Of a stretch of 64,000 nt of DNA, positions 22,256-33,134 are shown piece by piece. Origin of the DNA: Selaginella moellendorffii (taxonomy: Eukaryota; Streptophyta; Lycopodiopsida; Selaginellales; Selaginellaceae). Position 1 is the stretch's first letter; each line of letters opens with the position of its first letter. The position numbers were made by a program, and so were the translations under genes. Where the stretch lies: NCBI RefSeq assembly GCF_000143415.4, contig NW_003314269.1:1220623-1284622 (forward strand), read 5' to 3'. The notes under the pieces are model-generated. The model was not told the DNA's origin. It was given only the letters and a program-made list of their open reading frames with translations, and made no database searches.

Positions 22256-22924
22256 ATGGCGGCCGCGGTGAAGGAGCTCCAGCGGCAGCTGGAATTGCGA
22301 GCGTCTGAGCTCAACAAGATTCAGAAAGGTATGGTGATCGCGATCGCGATTGTTGCAGGGATTCCAGCTCTAACAAGACCGATCGGGCGATACAGACATT
22401 AGCAAGAATCACCAAGTGAGGAGGCAGTACACGATCCAGCAAGGGGAGAATGAGATGGTGATCAAGGTCCGTGCTTAGGAATCGCATTTCTCTTCTAGAA
22501 CTTGAAAGTTTCTTCTCGTGAATCATGCTTGCCAGGAACTAGAGCTTCTCAAAGAGGACGCCAATGTGTTTAAGCTCATTGGACCAGTGCTCGTGAAGCA
22601 AGACCTGGTGGAAGCCAAGGCCAACGTGAACAAGCGCATCGAGTATATCACAGGAGAACTGTCAGTCCAAGCACATCCTCCATAGCTCGGAGCTTTCTTC
22701 TCACTTTTTCTTTTCTCTTTTCTTTTCCTCATAGGAGGAGACTTGACGGATCATTGAAAAGCCTAGAGGATCAACAAGGCTCCAAAAGAGAAGAGGTAGA
22801 GCATTGCAAAATCTTTGTTCTTCTCGTTTTCTTTTCCAATCAAACTCCTTTTTTTTCTCTCGTCTTTCAGGTTCTAAAGTTGCAGCAACGCTTGCAATCG
22901 AGTAAAGCTAAAGCCTCAGCGTGA
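22256..22924 (+). CDS. PFD6: Prefoldin subunit 6 (beta-type)
   Basis: Subunit of the cytosolic hexameric chaperone that hands unfolded actin and tubulin to CCT. Five exons, 22256-22328, 22396-22466, 22536-22660, 22735-22795 and 22871-22924, encode 127 residues, the normal size. The N-terminal helix (VKELQRQLELRASELNKIQK) and C-terminal helix (LKSLEDQQGSKREEVLKLQ) form the coiled coil. The middle has the beta-hairpin signature ENEMVIKELELLKEDANVFKLIGPVLVKQ, seen in short form as FKLIGPVLVKQDL. It converges on the MidA-like gene, 113 bp between stops. Confidence 0.95.
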
Positions 22925-23037
22925 GCGATTGTCAATGGAAAAAGAGAAAAACTGTTTGGCAAATCGGCACACTCTATCCTTTAAGAACCGGAGCACTCAG
23001 GTAGACTTTTGTGTTGCTGTATTCGTCCAGCAACGGA

Positions 23038-25206
23038 TTAAAGCCACTCTTGGTCTTGACTTGGTTCACGTACGCAAAGCGGCTCATGAAGTTGCTGGAA
23101 CTCATCTGATGGAAATGCAAGAACAGTTAGAAATCGCATTGACGCAACGTTGTCACTTACGATTGCGCTCCCGCGGTAGACTCCAAATTTGTTGGGAACA
23201 ATCTTTCCTTCCGATTGCGATATAGCGCACTCGTTGTCGAGAATGAGAAGCTGATCAAAGTCTGTAGGGAAAAATATGTCCGCTTCTCCCTGTGGTTGAA
23301 TTCAAGCTCTCCTTAAGAAAAAAAATACATTTTTTTCTTTCCAAACCTTTGCATCGAGATATGACGAGTAGTCCGTGGTTACACCATCTTTCTACAAAAA
23401 CGAAGATCAAAAATCGAAAATTGAAAACCATTGACTCCTACTTTGCTTGAAACCAATGGAGCTCCACGTCCAGGAATTTTTACTTCGGGAAGGAAGCTAA
23501 AGTCCGACACCACCATCACCATATTGGGGCGTGCGTAATGAAGAGACTCTAGGAGTTCCTGCCAGAGACGAGAAGCTGATAAGGAGAAACCATCAAGAAA
23601 AGGTCATTACCATGCATCCAGTCGGTATCCACCACTTTTCAGGCGATGGAAGAACCCTGGAGAAAATCGACTTCACTGACTTAGTTAGCTTGCGAACGAC
23701 GTCGACGCTATCGCCATCCCGTTCCTTGCCAAGAATCTCAAGGCAGCGAGAAACCAGCGAGTCTTCTACGGGTCTGTGATGCTCGACAAATCTCGATCTA
23801 GAGGAAATGCTGATCAGCGAAGAAAGGAAGAAAGGATAATGACTTACTCGCTAGAATCATACTGGACGTAAGTTTCCATCCAAGGTGATTTGGAGCTCTC
23901 CCTGAACAGGAGATCATGAGGCATGTTGTCTAAAACCTGTACAGGAGAACTCTGGGTTTAACCATGAAAACACGAGTAGCAAACTGAAGCAGACAACCGG
24001 GATTTCGAGAATAAGATTTGTAAGCAAGAAAGAGAGGGTCATACTGGCAAAGATGCTCCACCTCAAGCATGACGACGTAACAAGGCGACTCGTCCTGCTC
24101 ACCTGTAAAAAAGATATTAAAAAGCAAGTAAAAACGAAAGCATTCCAGACCCCATCCAGATTTATCGCGTGCGTTGCGGCATTCCACCGAGAACTTGTCA
24201 CCGTGCTCCTCCTCTTCGCATAAACGATGACGCTGTTTGTTCGCCAGGCCCTCGCTGACATCTACGGAACTATCTAAATCCATGGAAATCAGCACAGTAA
24301 CTTGCAAAGGTCACTGCCGCAACACTTACGTGTAATGCATCGTCTTGTAGACGTCGCCTTGCCTCTCCCTGATGTAGCCCAGGACGTTGCTCGCGCAAGT
24401 GCCTGTTCCACCTCCAATCTCGTAAATCTACAAAATAAGCTTGTCAGATATCTCGCGCTTTTTCTCTTTTCCAGCTTTCCTACTTTCAGGGGAAATTGCG
24501 GATTCATGGTTTGGAGAATGTACTCCGCGACAGCAAATCCATACCACGGCTGTAGAGAAAAAGAATCAAAGGAAACGATGAGAAAGGTCATGCAGATACT
24601 TCGATTGTTTTACCTGGAAGAGTTCCACTGGAGTAAACCACGACATATCATTCTGCTTGTAGAGCTCGGCTATATGCTTCCTGTACGCGAAACGTCCTGG
24701 AGAAAAGGATAGAAATTAGTCACGAAAGATTTTCCTAGAGAAAGAAGAACTCGAGAAAAAAAAAACACCACCGCTTATCCCACTGAAGTCAAGAGGCTCA
24801 CGCATAGATCCAACAACATCCGGCCTGGACGAGAAGTATCCAAACTTGGGATGATACAAGGCCTGCCTGATGTAATCGCGAACCTGGAAGACGAGACAGC
24901 ATTTTTAAAATCGATCGTCGAGAAGCAAAACGAAAGAAGAAATGCTCCTCATGAAACAAGAAAGAAACGGAAGATCTTACGAGGAGAGGTTTATCTCCAA
25001 TAGCTTCCTCGAATGTCTGTGGCACTGGCACATCTTCGGCGACCTGTGACGCAGCCGATGAGAAATTCCCTGCCAAAGAGAGAAGCGATGATGAGAAAAA
25101 GAAGAATTTGCGATTCCAGCTCAAGAGAAATGCACTTACCGCGCGTGCAAGGAGCTGGCCAGATCGGCGCCTTCGCCGAGCGCCATCGCCTCGCCAGCGC
25201 AAGCAT
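23038..25206 (-). CDS. MidA/NDUFAF7-type SAM-dependent methyltransferase (DUF185)
   Basis: About thirteen short exons read leftwards from ATG 25206. The N-terminus MLALARRWRSAKAPIWPAP is a likely mitochondrial presequence. The core shows LYHPKFGYFSSRPDVVGS, SWFTPVELFQPWYGFAVAEY and IYEIGGGTGTCASNVLGY; the last is the glycine-rich SAM-binding motif. It continues with VLDNMPHDLLFRESSKS, WWIPTGCMELLESL and VSDFSFLPEVKIPGRGAP. The C-terminus ends PSQDQEWL. NDUFAF7 in animals methylates an Arg of a complex I subunit during assembly; the same role in plant mitochondria is inferred from family. The pair of starts with SLU7 is only 104 bp apart. Confidence 0.85.
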
Positions 25207-25310
25207 ATTCCTTTAGGGCTTATGCTTTAGCAAAAGGGCAAAACATTTCTCCCCCCATTTCTAGGGTTTCTTAATTCTAGGGATCCTCGGCAAGAGCGCG
25301 ATCTTGCACC
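25207..25310. promoter_or_regulatory. Very short bidirectional promoter, MidA-like / SLU7
   Basis: Only 104 bp lie between the two start codons. It contains CTAGGGTTTCTT (telo-box type, 25261-25272) and TTTAGGGCTT (25212-25221) and no clear TATA box, as usual for broadly expressed plant genes. Confidence 0.6.
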
Positions 25311-26930
25311 ATGGCGACCGCGTCCGTGGCCTTCAAATCCCGCGAGGATCACCGCAAGCAGATGGAGCTGGAGGAGGCGCGCAAGGCAGGGCTAGCGCCG
25401 GCAGAGGTAGACGAAGATGGGAAGGAGATCAATCCCCACATCCCGCAGTACATGTCCTCGGCGCCGTGGTACCTCAACGCGGAGCGCCCCAGTCTCAAGC
25501 ATCAGCGTAAGTGGAAATCCGACCCTAACTACACCAAGGCCTGGTACGAGCGGGGAGCAAAGGTCTTCCAGGCCACCAAATTTCGAAAGGGGGCTTGCCA
25601 GAACTGCGGTGCGATAACGCACGATGTCAAGAGCTGCATGGACAGGCCCCGGAAGATCCAGGCAAAGTGGTCCAACTTACACATTGCCCCGGACGAGAAA
25701 GTGGAGTCTTTCGAGCTGGACTACGATGGGAAGAGGGATCGCTGGAACGGCTACGACCCGCAGACGTTCTCGATGGTGATAAACTACTGGGAGCAGAAGG
25801 ACGAGGCGCGCAACAAGTACCAGAAGGAGCAGCAGCTCAAGAAGCTGGAGCAGAAGCAAAACAATCCGGATGAGAAAGAGAAAGTTGGCGACAGCGACGA
25901 GTCGGACAGCGACGAGGAGGCGGAGGTGGACGAGGCCAAGGTGGACGAGAGCAAGCAGATGGACTTCGCAAAGGTGGAGAAGCGAGTGCGCACCACCGGA
26001 GGAGGCAGCACTGGAACTGTGAGAAACCTGCGTATCAGGGAGGACGTTGCCAAGTATCTCCTCAACTTGGACGTGAACTCGGCCTACTACGATCCCAAGA
26101 CGCGGTCGATGCGAGAGGACCCCCTCCCGGACAGCGATCCAAACGAGAAGTTCTACATGGGCGACAACCAGAACCGGGCCAGCGGCCAGGCGCAGGACTT
26201 CAAGCAGCTCAACATCCACGCGTGGGAGGCTTACGAGAAGGGGCAGGACATCCATCTCCAGGCGGCTCCATCGCAGGCGGAGCTGCTCCACCGGGACTTC
26301 AAAGTCAAGAAGGAGAAGCTCAAGGGGCAGCTCAAGGAGGACATAATGGAGAAGTATGGGAATGCCGCGGCCACGGACAAGCTCCCGGCGGAGCTCCTGC
26401 TCGGGCAGACGGAGAGACAGGTGGAGTACGATCGAGCGGGGCGGATGATCAAGGGGCAGGAGAAGGCTGTCCCGAAGAGCAAGTACGAGGAGGACGTGTT
26501 CATAAACAACCACACCACGGTGTGGGGGTCCTTCTGGAGGGATCACCAGTGGGGATACAAGTGCTGCCGGCAGTTCATCAGGAACAGCTACTGCACCGGC
26601 CAGGCGGGGATCGACGCGGCGGAGGCGTCGGCGGAGCTGATGCGAGCGAATATGGAGATGAAGGAGGCCGTCCAGGAGAAAGCTCCCGTGATTGAGGAGA
26701 AGAACTTGGCGAGCTGGGGGGGAGACGTCGCGGAGGACGTTGTGCTTGACAGGAAGAAGCTCAAGGAGGCGCTCAAGAGGGAGGACGAGCGGCTGCGCGA
26801 GGAGAAGGACGAGCGCAAGAGGAAGTATAATGTGACTTACAGCGACGAGGTGACGGCCGAGGATATGGAGGCGTACAAGATGAAGAAGGTCCACTTTGAT
26901 GATCCCATGAGGGATTTCTTGGGCAAATAG
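25311..26930 (+). CDS. SLU7: Pre-mRNA-splicing factor SLU7
   Basis: Nuclear factor for the second catalytic step of splicing, involved in 3' splice-site choice. It is intronless here, 539 residues. It has the typical N-terminal block NPHIPQYMSSAPWYLN, the CCHC zinc knuckle CQNCGAITHDVKSC, the following DRPRKIQAKW, and the DYDGKRDRWNGYDP block. An acidic, Lys-rich segment comes mid-protein, and the C-terminal half has FINNHTTVWGSFW and WGYKCCRQFIRNSYC. Length and order match plant SLU7. Frame is GC-rich with strong codon bias, unlike the AT-rich PME just downstream. Confidence 0.96.
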   Translation: MATASVAFKSREDHRKQMELEEARKAGLAPAEVDEDGKEINPHIPQYMSSAPWYLNAERPSLKHQRKWKSDPNYTKAWYERGAKVFQATKFRKGACQNCGAITHDVKSCMDRPRKIQAKWSNLHIAPDEKVESFELDYDGKRDRWNGYDPQTFSMVINYWEQKDEARNKYQKEQQLKKLEQKQNNPDEKEKVGDSDESDSDEEAEVDEAKVDESKQMDFAKVEKRVRTTGGGSTGTVRNLRIREDVAKYLLNLDVNSAYYDPKTRSMREDPLPDSDPNEKFYMGDNQNRASGQAQDFKQLNIHAWEAYEKGQDIHLQAAPSQAELLHRDFKVKKEKLKGQLKEDIMEKYGNAAATDKLPAELLLGQTERQVEYDRAGRMIKGQEKAVPKSKYEEDVFINNHTTVWGSFWRDHQWGYKCCRQFIRNSYCTGQAGIDAAEASAELMRANMEMKEAVQEKAPVIEEKNLASWGGDVAEDVVLDRKKLKEALKREDERLREEKDERKRKYNVTYSDEVTAEDMEAYKMKKVHFDDPMRDFLGK

Positions 26931-27186
26931 AAATTAAAACTGTAGATAAGCTTGCAGTCATAAAACTATAATCTTTGTATTTTAATTGTGATGCAAGAGA
27001 TGGTCAGAAGTGGTTGTGCAAGAGTTAATTCTGATGTTAATTGATGTTTTCATCCAGAAAAGAGTTATAAATATAAACATAAATATAGAAATAAAACCAT
27101 CTTGTTACTCTTAACATTAAAAATATCAAATAGTATTGTTATATAAACAGGAAACCAATTTTGTAAAATGCATTCAGATTAGTAGA
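26931..27186. other. AT-rich spacer with TATA box of PME copy 2
   Basis: GC content drops sharply after SLU7. TATATAAACAG at 27139-27149 lies about 40 bp before the PME start, matching the layout before PME copy 1. Confidence 0.5.
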
Positions 27187-28485
27187 ATGGTGAAGCTTGT
27201 TGCAATCGCTTTTGCTGCTTTTTGTTTAGGTTTTGTTTCATGTGTTGTTGAGGGAAACCATCAGGCATTCAAAAGCAAACAATATGAAGGAAGACATCAA
27301 TCATTGTTAAATGCTGATGCAAATTCAGTTGTGCTTCATGTTTATTCAGTGGATGATCCAAATGCTCATCCAAGAGCTGGTGATATTAATTTTAATACTG
27401 TTAGTGCTGCAATTGATTGGATTGCATATAATTCGTCACAACGATATTTGATTTTGATTGGACCAGGAATTTATAGGTAATTTTATTATTTATATAGTTG
27501 ATTTCTTATAATTCTATATATGAAAATAAAAATGCAGAGAGAAAATTACTATACCAAAATTTAAAGATTTTATCCATTTGGCGGGTGTAACACAAAATAT
27601 ATTTGATACGGTGATAGTTTATAATGCAAACCATGGTTCGGCTAATGGTACTGGTAAAAGTGCAACTTTTGATGTTCTTTCAAATTATTTTATTGCTGAA
27701 TATATCACTTTTCAGGTAAAATTTTATTATTATAGTTTTATAACTATTACAAATATAACAATTTTTAAATTTTTTTTTTAGAATGATGCACCATTCGCAA
27801 ATCCAGGAGATATAAATAAGCAAGCAGTTGCTTTGAAATTATCTGGTGATTTTGCAAGGATTTCTAACTGCTTTATTCTCTCTAGTCAGGATACTCTTTT
27901 CGATGACGAGGGTAGGCATTTTTTTCAGAACACATATATAGAGGGAAACATAGACTACATCTTTGGTTCTGGAAGGTCACTTTACGAGGTAAACAATTTA
28001 TTTTTTTTAAAATTTCTCATTCTGTTTCCTTGCACTATAGAAATGTAATCTCATCTCAAATTCCAACGCTACAACGAGTGGCTCTTTGACAGCACAAGGA
28101 AGATCCTCTACCACTGATTTCCCTTCTGGATACTCCTTCCACAATTGCTATATTGGAGGGACAGGAAAGGTCATACTAGGCCGACCTTGGGGAAATGAAG
28201 CATTCGTGGTTTTTATCAATTGTTATATGGAGAGTGTGGTGGATCCCATTGGCTGGGCTCACTGGAACGATGTCCATGGCTCATCTAATAGGTAAAACGT
28301 CACCAAGCAATCATGTTTATTATTTACTTTCGTTTTCTTCCAGCACTGCTTTCTTTGCCGAGTATCAAAATTATGGTCCAGGTTCTTCTACTTCAAAACG
28401 TGTAAATTGGACTACAACTATTACGGAGGACGACGCTAAAGCATTCAGTTCTCTAAGCTTTATAGATGGCCAGATGTGGCTCTGA
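27187..28485 (+). CDS. Pectin methylesterase, copy 2
   Basis: Exons 27187-27476, 27538-27715, 27782-27988, 28041-28291 and 28344-28485 (355 residues). Exons 2, 3, 4 and 5 have exactly the same lengths as in the copy at 783-2043 (178, 207, 251 and 142 bp) and all intron phases agree. Signal peptide MVKLVAIAFAAFCLGFVSC; no prodomain. Motifs: GIYREKITIP, QAVALKLSGD, SSQDTLFDDEG, EGNIDYIFG (Tyr for the usual Phe) and LGRPWG. Catalytic Asp pair and Arg are present. Codons end in A or T far more often than in neighbouring genes, and introns are nearly pure A/T. Function as for copy 1: secreted pectin demethylation. Confidence 0.95.
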
Positions 28486-28805
28486 TATAATCTAATATTT
28501 TGTTTCTACTTTTAAATTCATGCAAATCTCGTCACCTTTAAATCATGACGTGGGCTACAATTCGGTAAGCCTGTAGCGATCTGGAACAAGGCCACAACCT
28601 GAAAAAGCCTCCACCATGGTTTTCATTTTCAAGCCCATATATTACAAGTCATTAGATCACTAGCAGTCAAACAAAAATCTAAAAAAGCCGCTCTAGAAAA
28701 GCCACTAGTGCTTTGTCTTTATGCTCTCCCTCTAGATATTTAGATCATATACTTTGCTAGATCCCAGTGATGCATCTACATCTCTTGGCGATGTTGCAAG
28801 ACCTG

Positions 28806-31033
28806 TTACTTGACAATGCTCTGCTTTAAGCCATTCTTGGCTCGGCCATGAAGCTCCTGGTGTGTCTTCACCAAAACTTTTGCCGAGGAGCTCGCACTTC
28901 CAAACAGCTCCGGCAAGCAACTCTCGGTACTGCCCAGCGTGAACGAAGCTCTCGATGAGTTGAGCTCTGCGAGTTTCTTCTTCTCTTGATCCACTTGCTG
29001 CCGGAAAAGCTCCAAGGAAGCTCGTTTCTCAGCAAGATTGCCTGGCGCATCCTTTCTACCACCAAGAGCTTTCTTCTCCAAGTTTTTTACGCCTGCCACC
29101 TTCTTGTCCAGATCCTTCACCAGACCAGATACTCGCTTCTGGGCCTTGATTTGTTCCATCTGATACCACTCTATCTTGCTTGCTGCCACTGTTAACTTTC
29201 GTATCACTTGGCCGGAACGCTCCTTAGACAGGTCGTTCAAGGACTTCTCCCATTCCTGGCACAAGAAGTAGATCTCTGGGATGGCCAAGTGCATTACCCG
29301 TGATTTCTTGCGTGACAGACTGTGGAGCTTGTTGAGTTTGGAGATGCTTGCCTTGAGCCACTGCATTATGCTGCTTATGTACTCCTTCTCCTTGGTGATC
29401 AACTCGTTGAGCGAGAAACTCCAAGACAGGAGCGCCAGCTGAAGCTTTTGTGCCGTCTTCCTCTGGCCGGGATTGATCTCCTTTGCTGCTGCTCCTCGAG
29501 GCAGCCTCAAATCAAGAACGGCGGCTCTCTGGCGTTCATGGCAGTCTTGGATGCTTTTCCACATATCGGCAAGCCTGTACGCGCAAGAGAAAGAAGTTTA
29601 AACTCGATACCAGGTTAGCTGAAAGCTTACCCTTGGACGAGCTCGAGAAGCTGGTAATGGAGTTCTTCATTGGTGATCTTCTGGACGGCTGCGGCGGTTG
29701 CTTCCATAGCTTGGACTGCCACGGACATCTGGTTTTCGATGGCTTTGACGTCGGCTCTGGTTCTATCAACAGTCTCATCGTGAACTCTGTTGACATCGTA
29801 TTTGCACAGCAGCTTGCGCTTCTTGTTGAAATCGGCATCGATTGAGTTGAGCGCCTGCGTTACCGTGATCACAAGTTAGTAGAATTCTCTCGTCAAACCA
29901 GGAGACGACAAACTAAGAACTGTTGATCGTGGCTACAGGTGAAAACCGACAGCAAAAAAGTAGAAATGAAAAAAGAAAACAATTCACTAACTAGTGCGTT
30001 CTATAACGAAAGACATAAACTATGCCTCGAGATCTATGAAGCCAACTCTAAAGAAAACTTGCGAAAGATCCATACCTTGACTTCCTCGTAAAGTTTGAGC
30101 TCCCAGGCCGACAATCGCTCGAGAGTGAGCGCCTGACTCCATCCATAGTTGCAATCGGTGACTTGATGGTCTCCATTCTTCCATGTCAATGCTAGACCTA
30201 GCTCTGCGATGCAATCCAAGCAAAGAAACAAAGAGATTTCGAGCTCTTAGATCACTTCCACAGCTGGGATCGAAAAGAAATGCGGGCGCCATACCTCTGC
30301 CGGACTGGAGGATCCCTGCCACAGCGGCTCCGCTCTGCGAAGCCCTAAGAAATTCTTGGTAAACATACCGGAAGATCTTCTCTATTTCGTGGAGAGGAAG
30401 CTCCGCGGGGACGATCGCCAGCCGTCGATCGCCGGGTCCATCGGACGATAGAGACGCCACTGAAGCGTTTGAATCTCTTCTCTCTCGCGTGGCCGGCGAT
30501 GGATTGCTGCAATGGTGCTCGATCTCCCGGATCTTCACGTCGTCACCCTCCATCTCGATCACGGTGTCCTCCTCGTCGTCGCCGCCGTGGATCTCCTTGC
30601 TCGACGAGCAGGCCGCGATCGATTGCTCCACCTGCTGGAAGAAATCGAAGTCCCAGTAGCGAGATGGCAAGCCCGGAGGCGGTGGAGGCGGCTTGATTCC
30701 AGCGAGGAACTCGTCCTCGAGAACTACCCTCTGGGATGCTGTGGGTGTGTACTCGATCGCAAAGCTAGATCTAGCTGGAGCTGGCGCTGCGCGAAACCCA
30801 TCGGTGATCCCGAGCTCTCCCGTGAGGAAATCTTGGAGAGCGCAGCCGGTTCGCGCGAGAGATTGGAGGAACTCGGCGTGAGATTTGGCGAATGCTCGCC
30901 CCGCCTGTGATGCCTGGCGAAGAAGCTCCTTCCTCTGCTTGCATTGCGACACTGCCGCGGAGTAATTGCAGAGATCCTCCTCGTCCCGCGGCTCTTCTCC
31001 AAGATCTTCCGCCTTAGAACAGGGGCATCCCAT
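28806..31033 (-). CDS. DUF630/DUF632 protein (NRG2/ROH-like family)
   Basis: Plant-specific protein of 619 residues from exons 30295-31033, 30076-30203, 29631-29854 and 28806-29574. It starts MGCPCSKAED, fitting N-myristoylation and S-acylation, followed by the DUF630 block (LCNYSAAVSQCKQRKELL, RAFAKSHAEFLQSLARTGCAL). Then comes a Pro-rich linker (IKPPPPPPGLPSRYWDFDFF). The DUF632 part begins FRYVYQEFLRAS, has the hallmark TLERLSAWELKLYEEVK, and is mainly long helices. Relatives in seed plants are linked to nitrate signalling and growth, and many are wrongly called bZIP; the precise role here is unknown. Confidence 0.88.
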
Positions 31034-32019
31034 TATCCCTCTCTCCTCCTCGATCACCCGATCGATCAATCACCACCCTCGAGAAAACCGCTCGCGATCG
31101 CGCGAATTGGGAGCAATGCTACATCAATGCTGGCTAGAATCGCAACACAAGCGCACAGAATTCTCGCATAGAAACTGCTAGAAGATCTAGATCTGCGAGA
31201 CAACAAGTTGTTTTTCTTTAGTGTTGTGTGTGGTCTCTTCTCCTAGAGGCGCAATGATTTCTCTATGTGGCGGCCATGGCCCCTTAAAAATACCACGCCA
31301 CAGAAAAAAGAATATCCCCCACCACGAGTCTACCCAAGCAAGCAAGCCATCGGAGGAAATATAATAAAGCAATGGTGGCGAAGCAATGAATTATTCCCAT
31401 AGACCGACATTGTGGAGTAGTGCCGGATTCGAAGACCTCGCCAAAGATTTGACAGTGATATTTGTGCTAAACGAACAGCGATTAGTCGTAAATTAAAGCG
31501 CGACAAAAAACTAGTGGGGGGAAGCTTTACAGCTTTTTGCAATCAAACGTGGGCGCTCATGGTTCGATACCCTTTACACCTTCTTGATTTGAAACCTCGA
31601 ATATCCCGAAGTATAAACCAAAAGCATGCCAGCTGTTTCTCTATTTCGGGTATGCCGACGTGGAGGAATCCTAGCTGGCTGGGGGACAACCAGGGCTCAA
31701 TGAGGCGCGGCCGCGTGGCAGCACTGATTAGTATGACACGTGGCAAAGATTTACTCGACGTGGCTATCAGCAAAGCCGTGCTTGGAAGGATAAGTATATA
31801 TCATAGGTTTTTACTTTAGTCTCGGCCCTGCATTTTTTCGGTGGCGAGCAAGAGCGCGGGCGGAGGGAGGGCGCTGCGTCGCGGCTAGGGCTCGATCGAT
31901 CGGCGCGGAGCATCAGGTGATATTTTTCGCGAGAGGTTGCTGCTCGGCGCCGAGAAATGCCCCCATCTTTTGGAAATTTCTTGATCTTACTCTGGCGCTC
32001 TGCGTGTCTTGTAGATTAG
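31034..32019. other. Divergent intergenic region, DUF632 gene / PEX11
   Basis: About 990 bp with both promoters and the PEX11 leader. A likely 5' UTR with TAGGGCTCGATCG and a GC-rich part precedes the PEX11 start. A stretch tataatatattcc-like AT motif lies near 31355. No supportable gene. Confidence 0.45.
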
Positions 32020-33134
32020 ATGGGGTCTCTAGATGTTGCGAGGGCGGAGGTGGCCTTCTTGGTCATGTACCTCAACAAGGCTGAGAGCAGGGATAAAATT
32101 TGCCGAGCGATCCAGTATGGAGCAAAATTTCTCAGCAATGGTGAGCCAGGTCCGGCGTCTCAAGTCGACAAGTCAACTAGCTTGGCAAGGAAAGTGTTTC
32201 GCCTCCTCAAGGTATGCTTCTTTTTTCTTTCTTAGAAGAACTATTCTCTTCTACGATGGCTTGGCAAAGGTAGTGATGGATTTTTGTTTGCGCAGTACTT
32301 GAACGAGCTGCATGGTCTCATTGCTCCAGCTCCCAAATCGACGCCTCTCCCAATTGTTCTCCTTGGGAAGGTTTGGTTTTTTCTCTCAAGAAAAGTTCCT
32401 GCCGTAGAATTTTGTGTGCTCACCGATTTAGAATGCAGGCTAAAAACGCTTTGGTTGGAACGTTTTTGTTCTTGGATCAACTCGTCTGGGCTGGACGAAC
32501 CGGCATCTATCAGGTTGGTCTTTTTTTTCGTTTGAGTGGACTAACGTAAGCTGCCTTATAGAACAAGGAGCGCCTGGAGCTCATCTCAAGGATATCGTTG
32601 TACTGCTGGATGACTGGATCGTTTTGCACCTCATTGGCTGAGGTAAGCTTGGAATTCGTGAAGGAAGATATCGTGCTTACTCACATCCTTAACCCAGGTG
32701 TCTGAGCTCGGCCGCCTTGCGGCTTCCAGGAGAAAGCTTGAGAGGGAGATTCGGCGATTAAAACAGCAAGGCAACCCGGAGAACGCGCAGCTGGTTTGCA
32801 TCACTTTACACTCGTAGGATGCCATTCTAACGCTCCATTTGCTGGTGACAGAAAGAACAAAAACTCGTCTCTGTGAAACAATCTCACGAGAGAACCTTGA
32901 GCCTTGTCAAGGCTTCTCTGGATATAGTTGTCGCGGTTGGACTTCTTCAGCTTGCTCCAAAAACCGTGACGCCTCGTGTGACTGGAGCTCTGGGTTTTAT
33001 CACCTCATTGATTTCCTGCTACCAGGTCCGATTCACGTCGAAACGTTTTTCACTTTGGCTGATTTTCTTACTTTGAGTTGATTTGTTTGCAGTTGCTTCC
33101 GCCTCCACCGGCCTCGAAGCCCAAGAGTTCGTGA
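32020..33134 (+). CDS. PEX11: Peroxin 11 (PEX11, C/D/E type)
   Basis: Peroxisomal membrane protein that elongates peroxisomes before division. Seven exons, 32020-32211, 32296-32370, 32439-32513, 32562-32642, 32698-32793, 32852-33025 and 33093-33134, give 244 residues, the normal length. Features: TSLARKVFRLLKYLNELHGL near the N-terminus (amphipathic helix), LVGTFLFLDQLVWAGRTGIY, and near the C-terminus LDIVVAVGLLQLAPKTVTP and VTGALGFITSLISCYQLLPP. The C-terminus ends PKSS with a Lys just before it, as in plant PEX11C-E. Confidence 0.92.

Noticed and set aside
26200-26700. Forward 157-codon frame inside SLU7 as a nested gene
   Set aside because: Gly-rich +1 shadow of the SLU7 frame with no start context or motif.
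25677-26894. 405-codon open frame on the reverse strand of SLU7
   Set aside because: It is the mirror of a GC-rich, Lys/Glu-rich coding exon; the translation is Leu/Val/Arg-rich without any family motif, a normal shadow of such codon bias.
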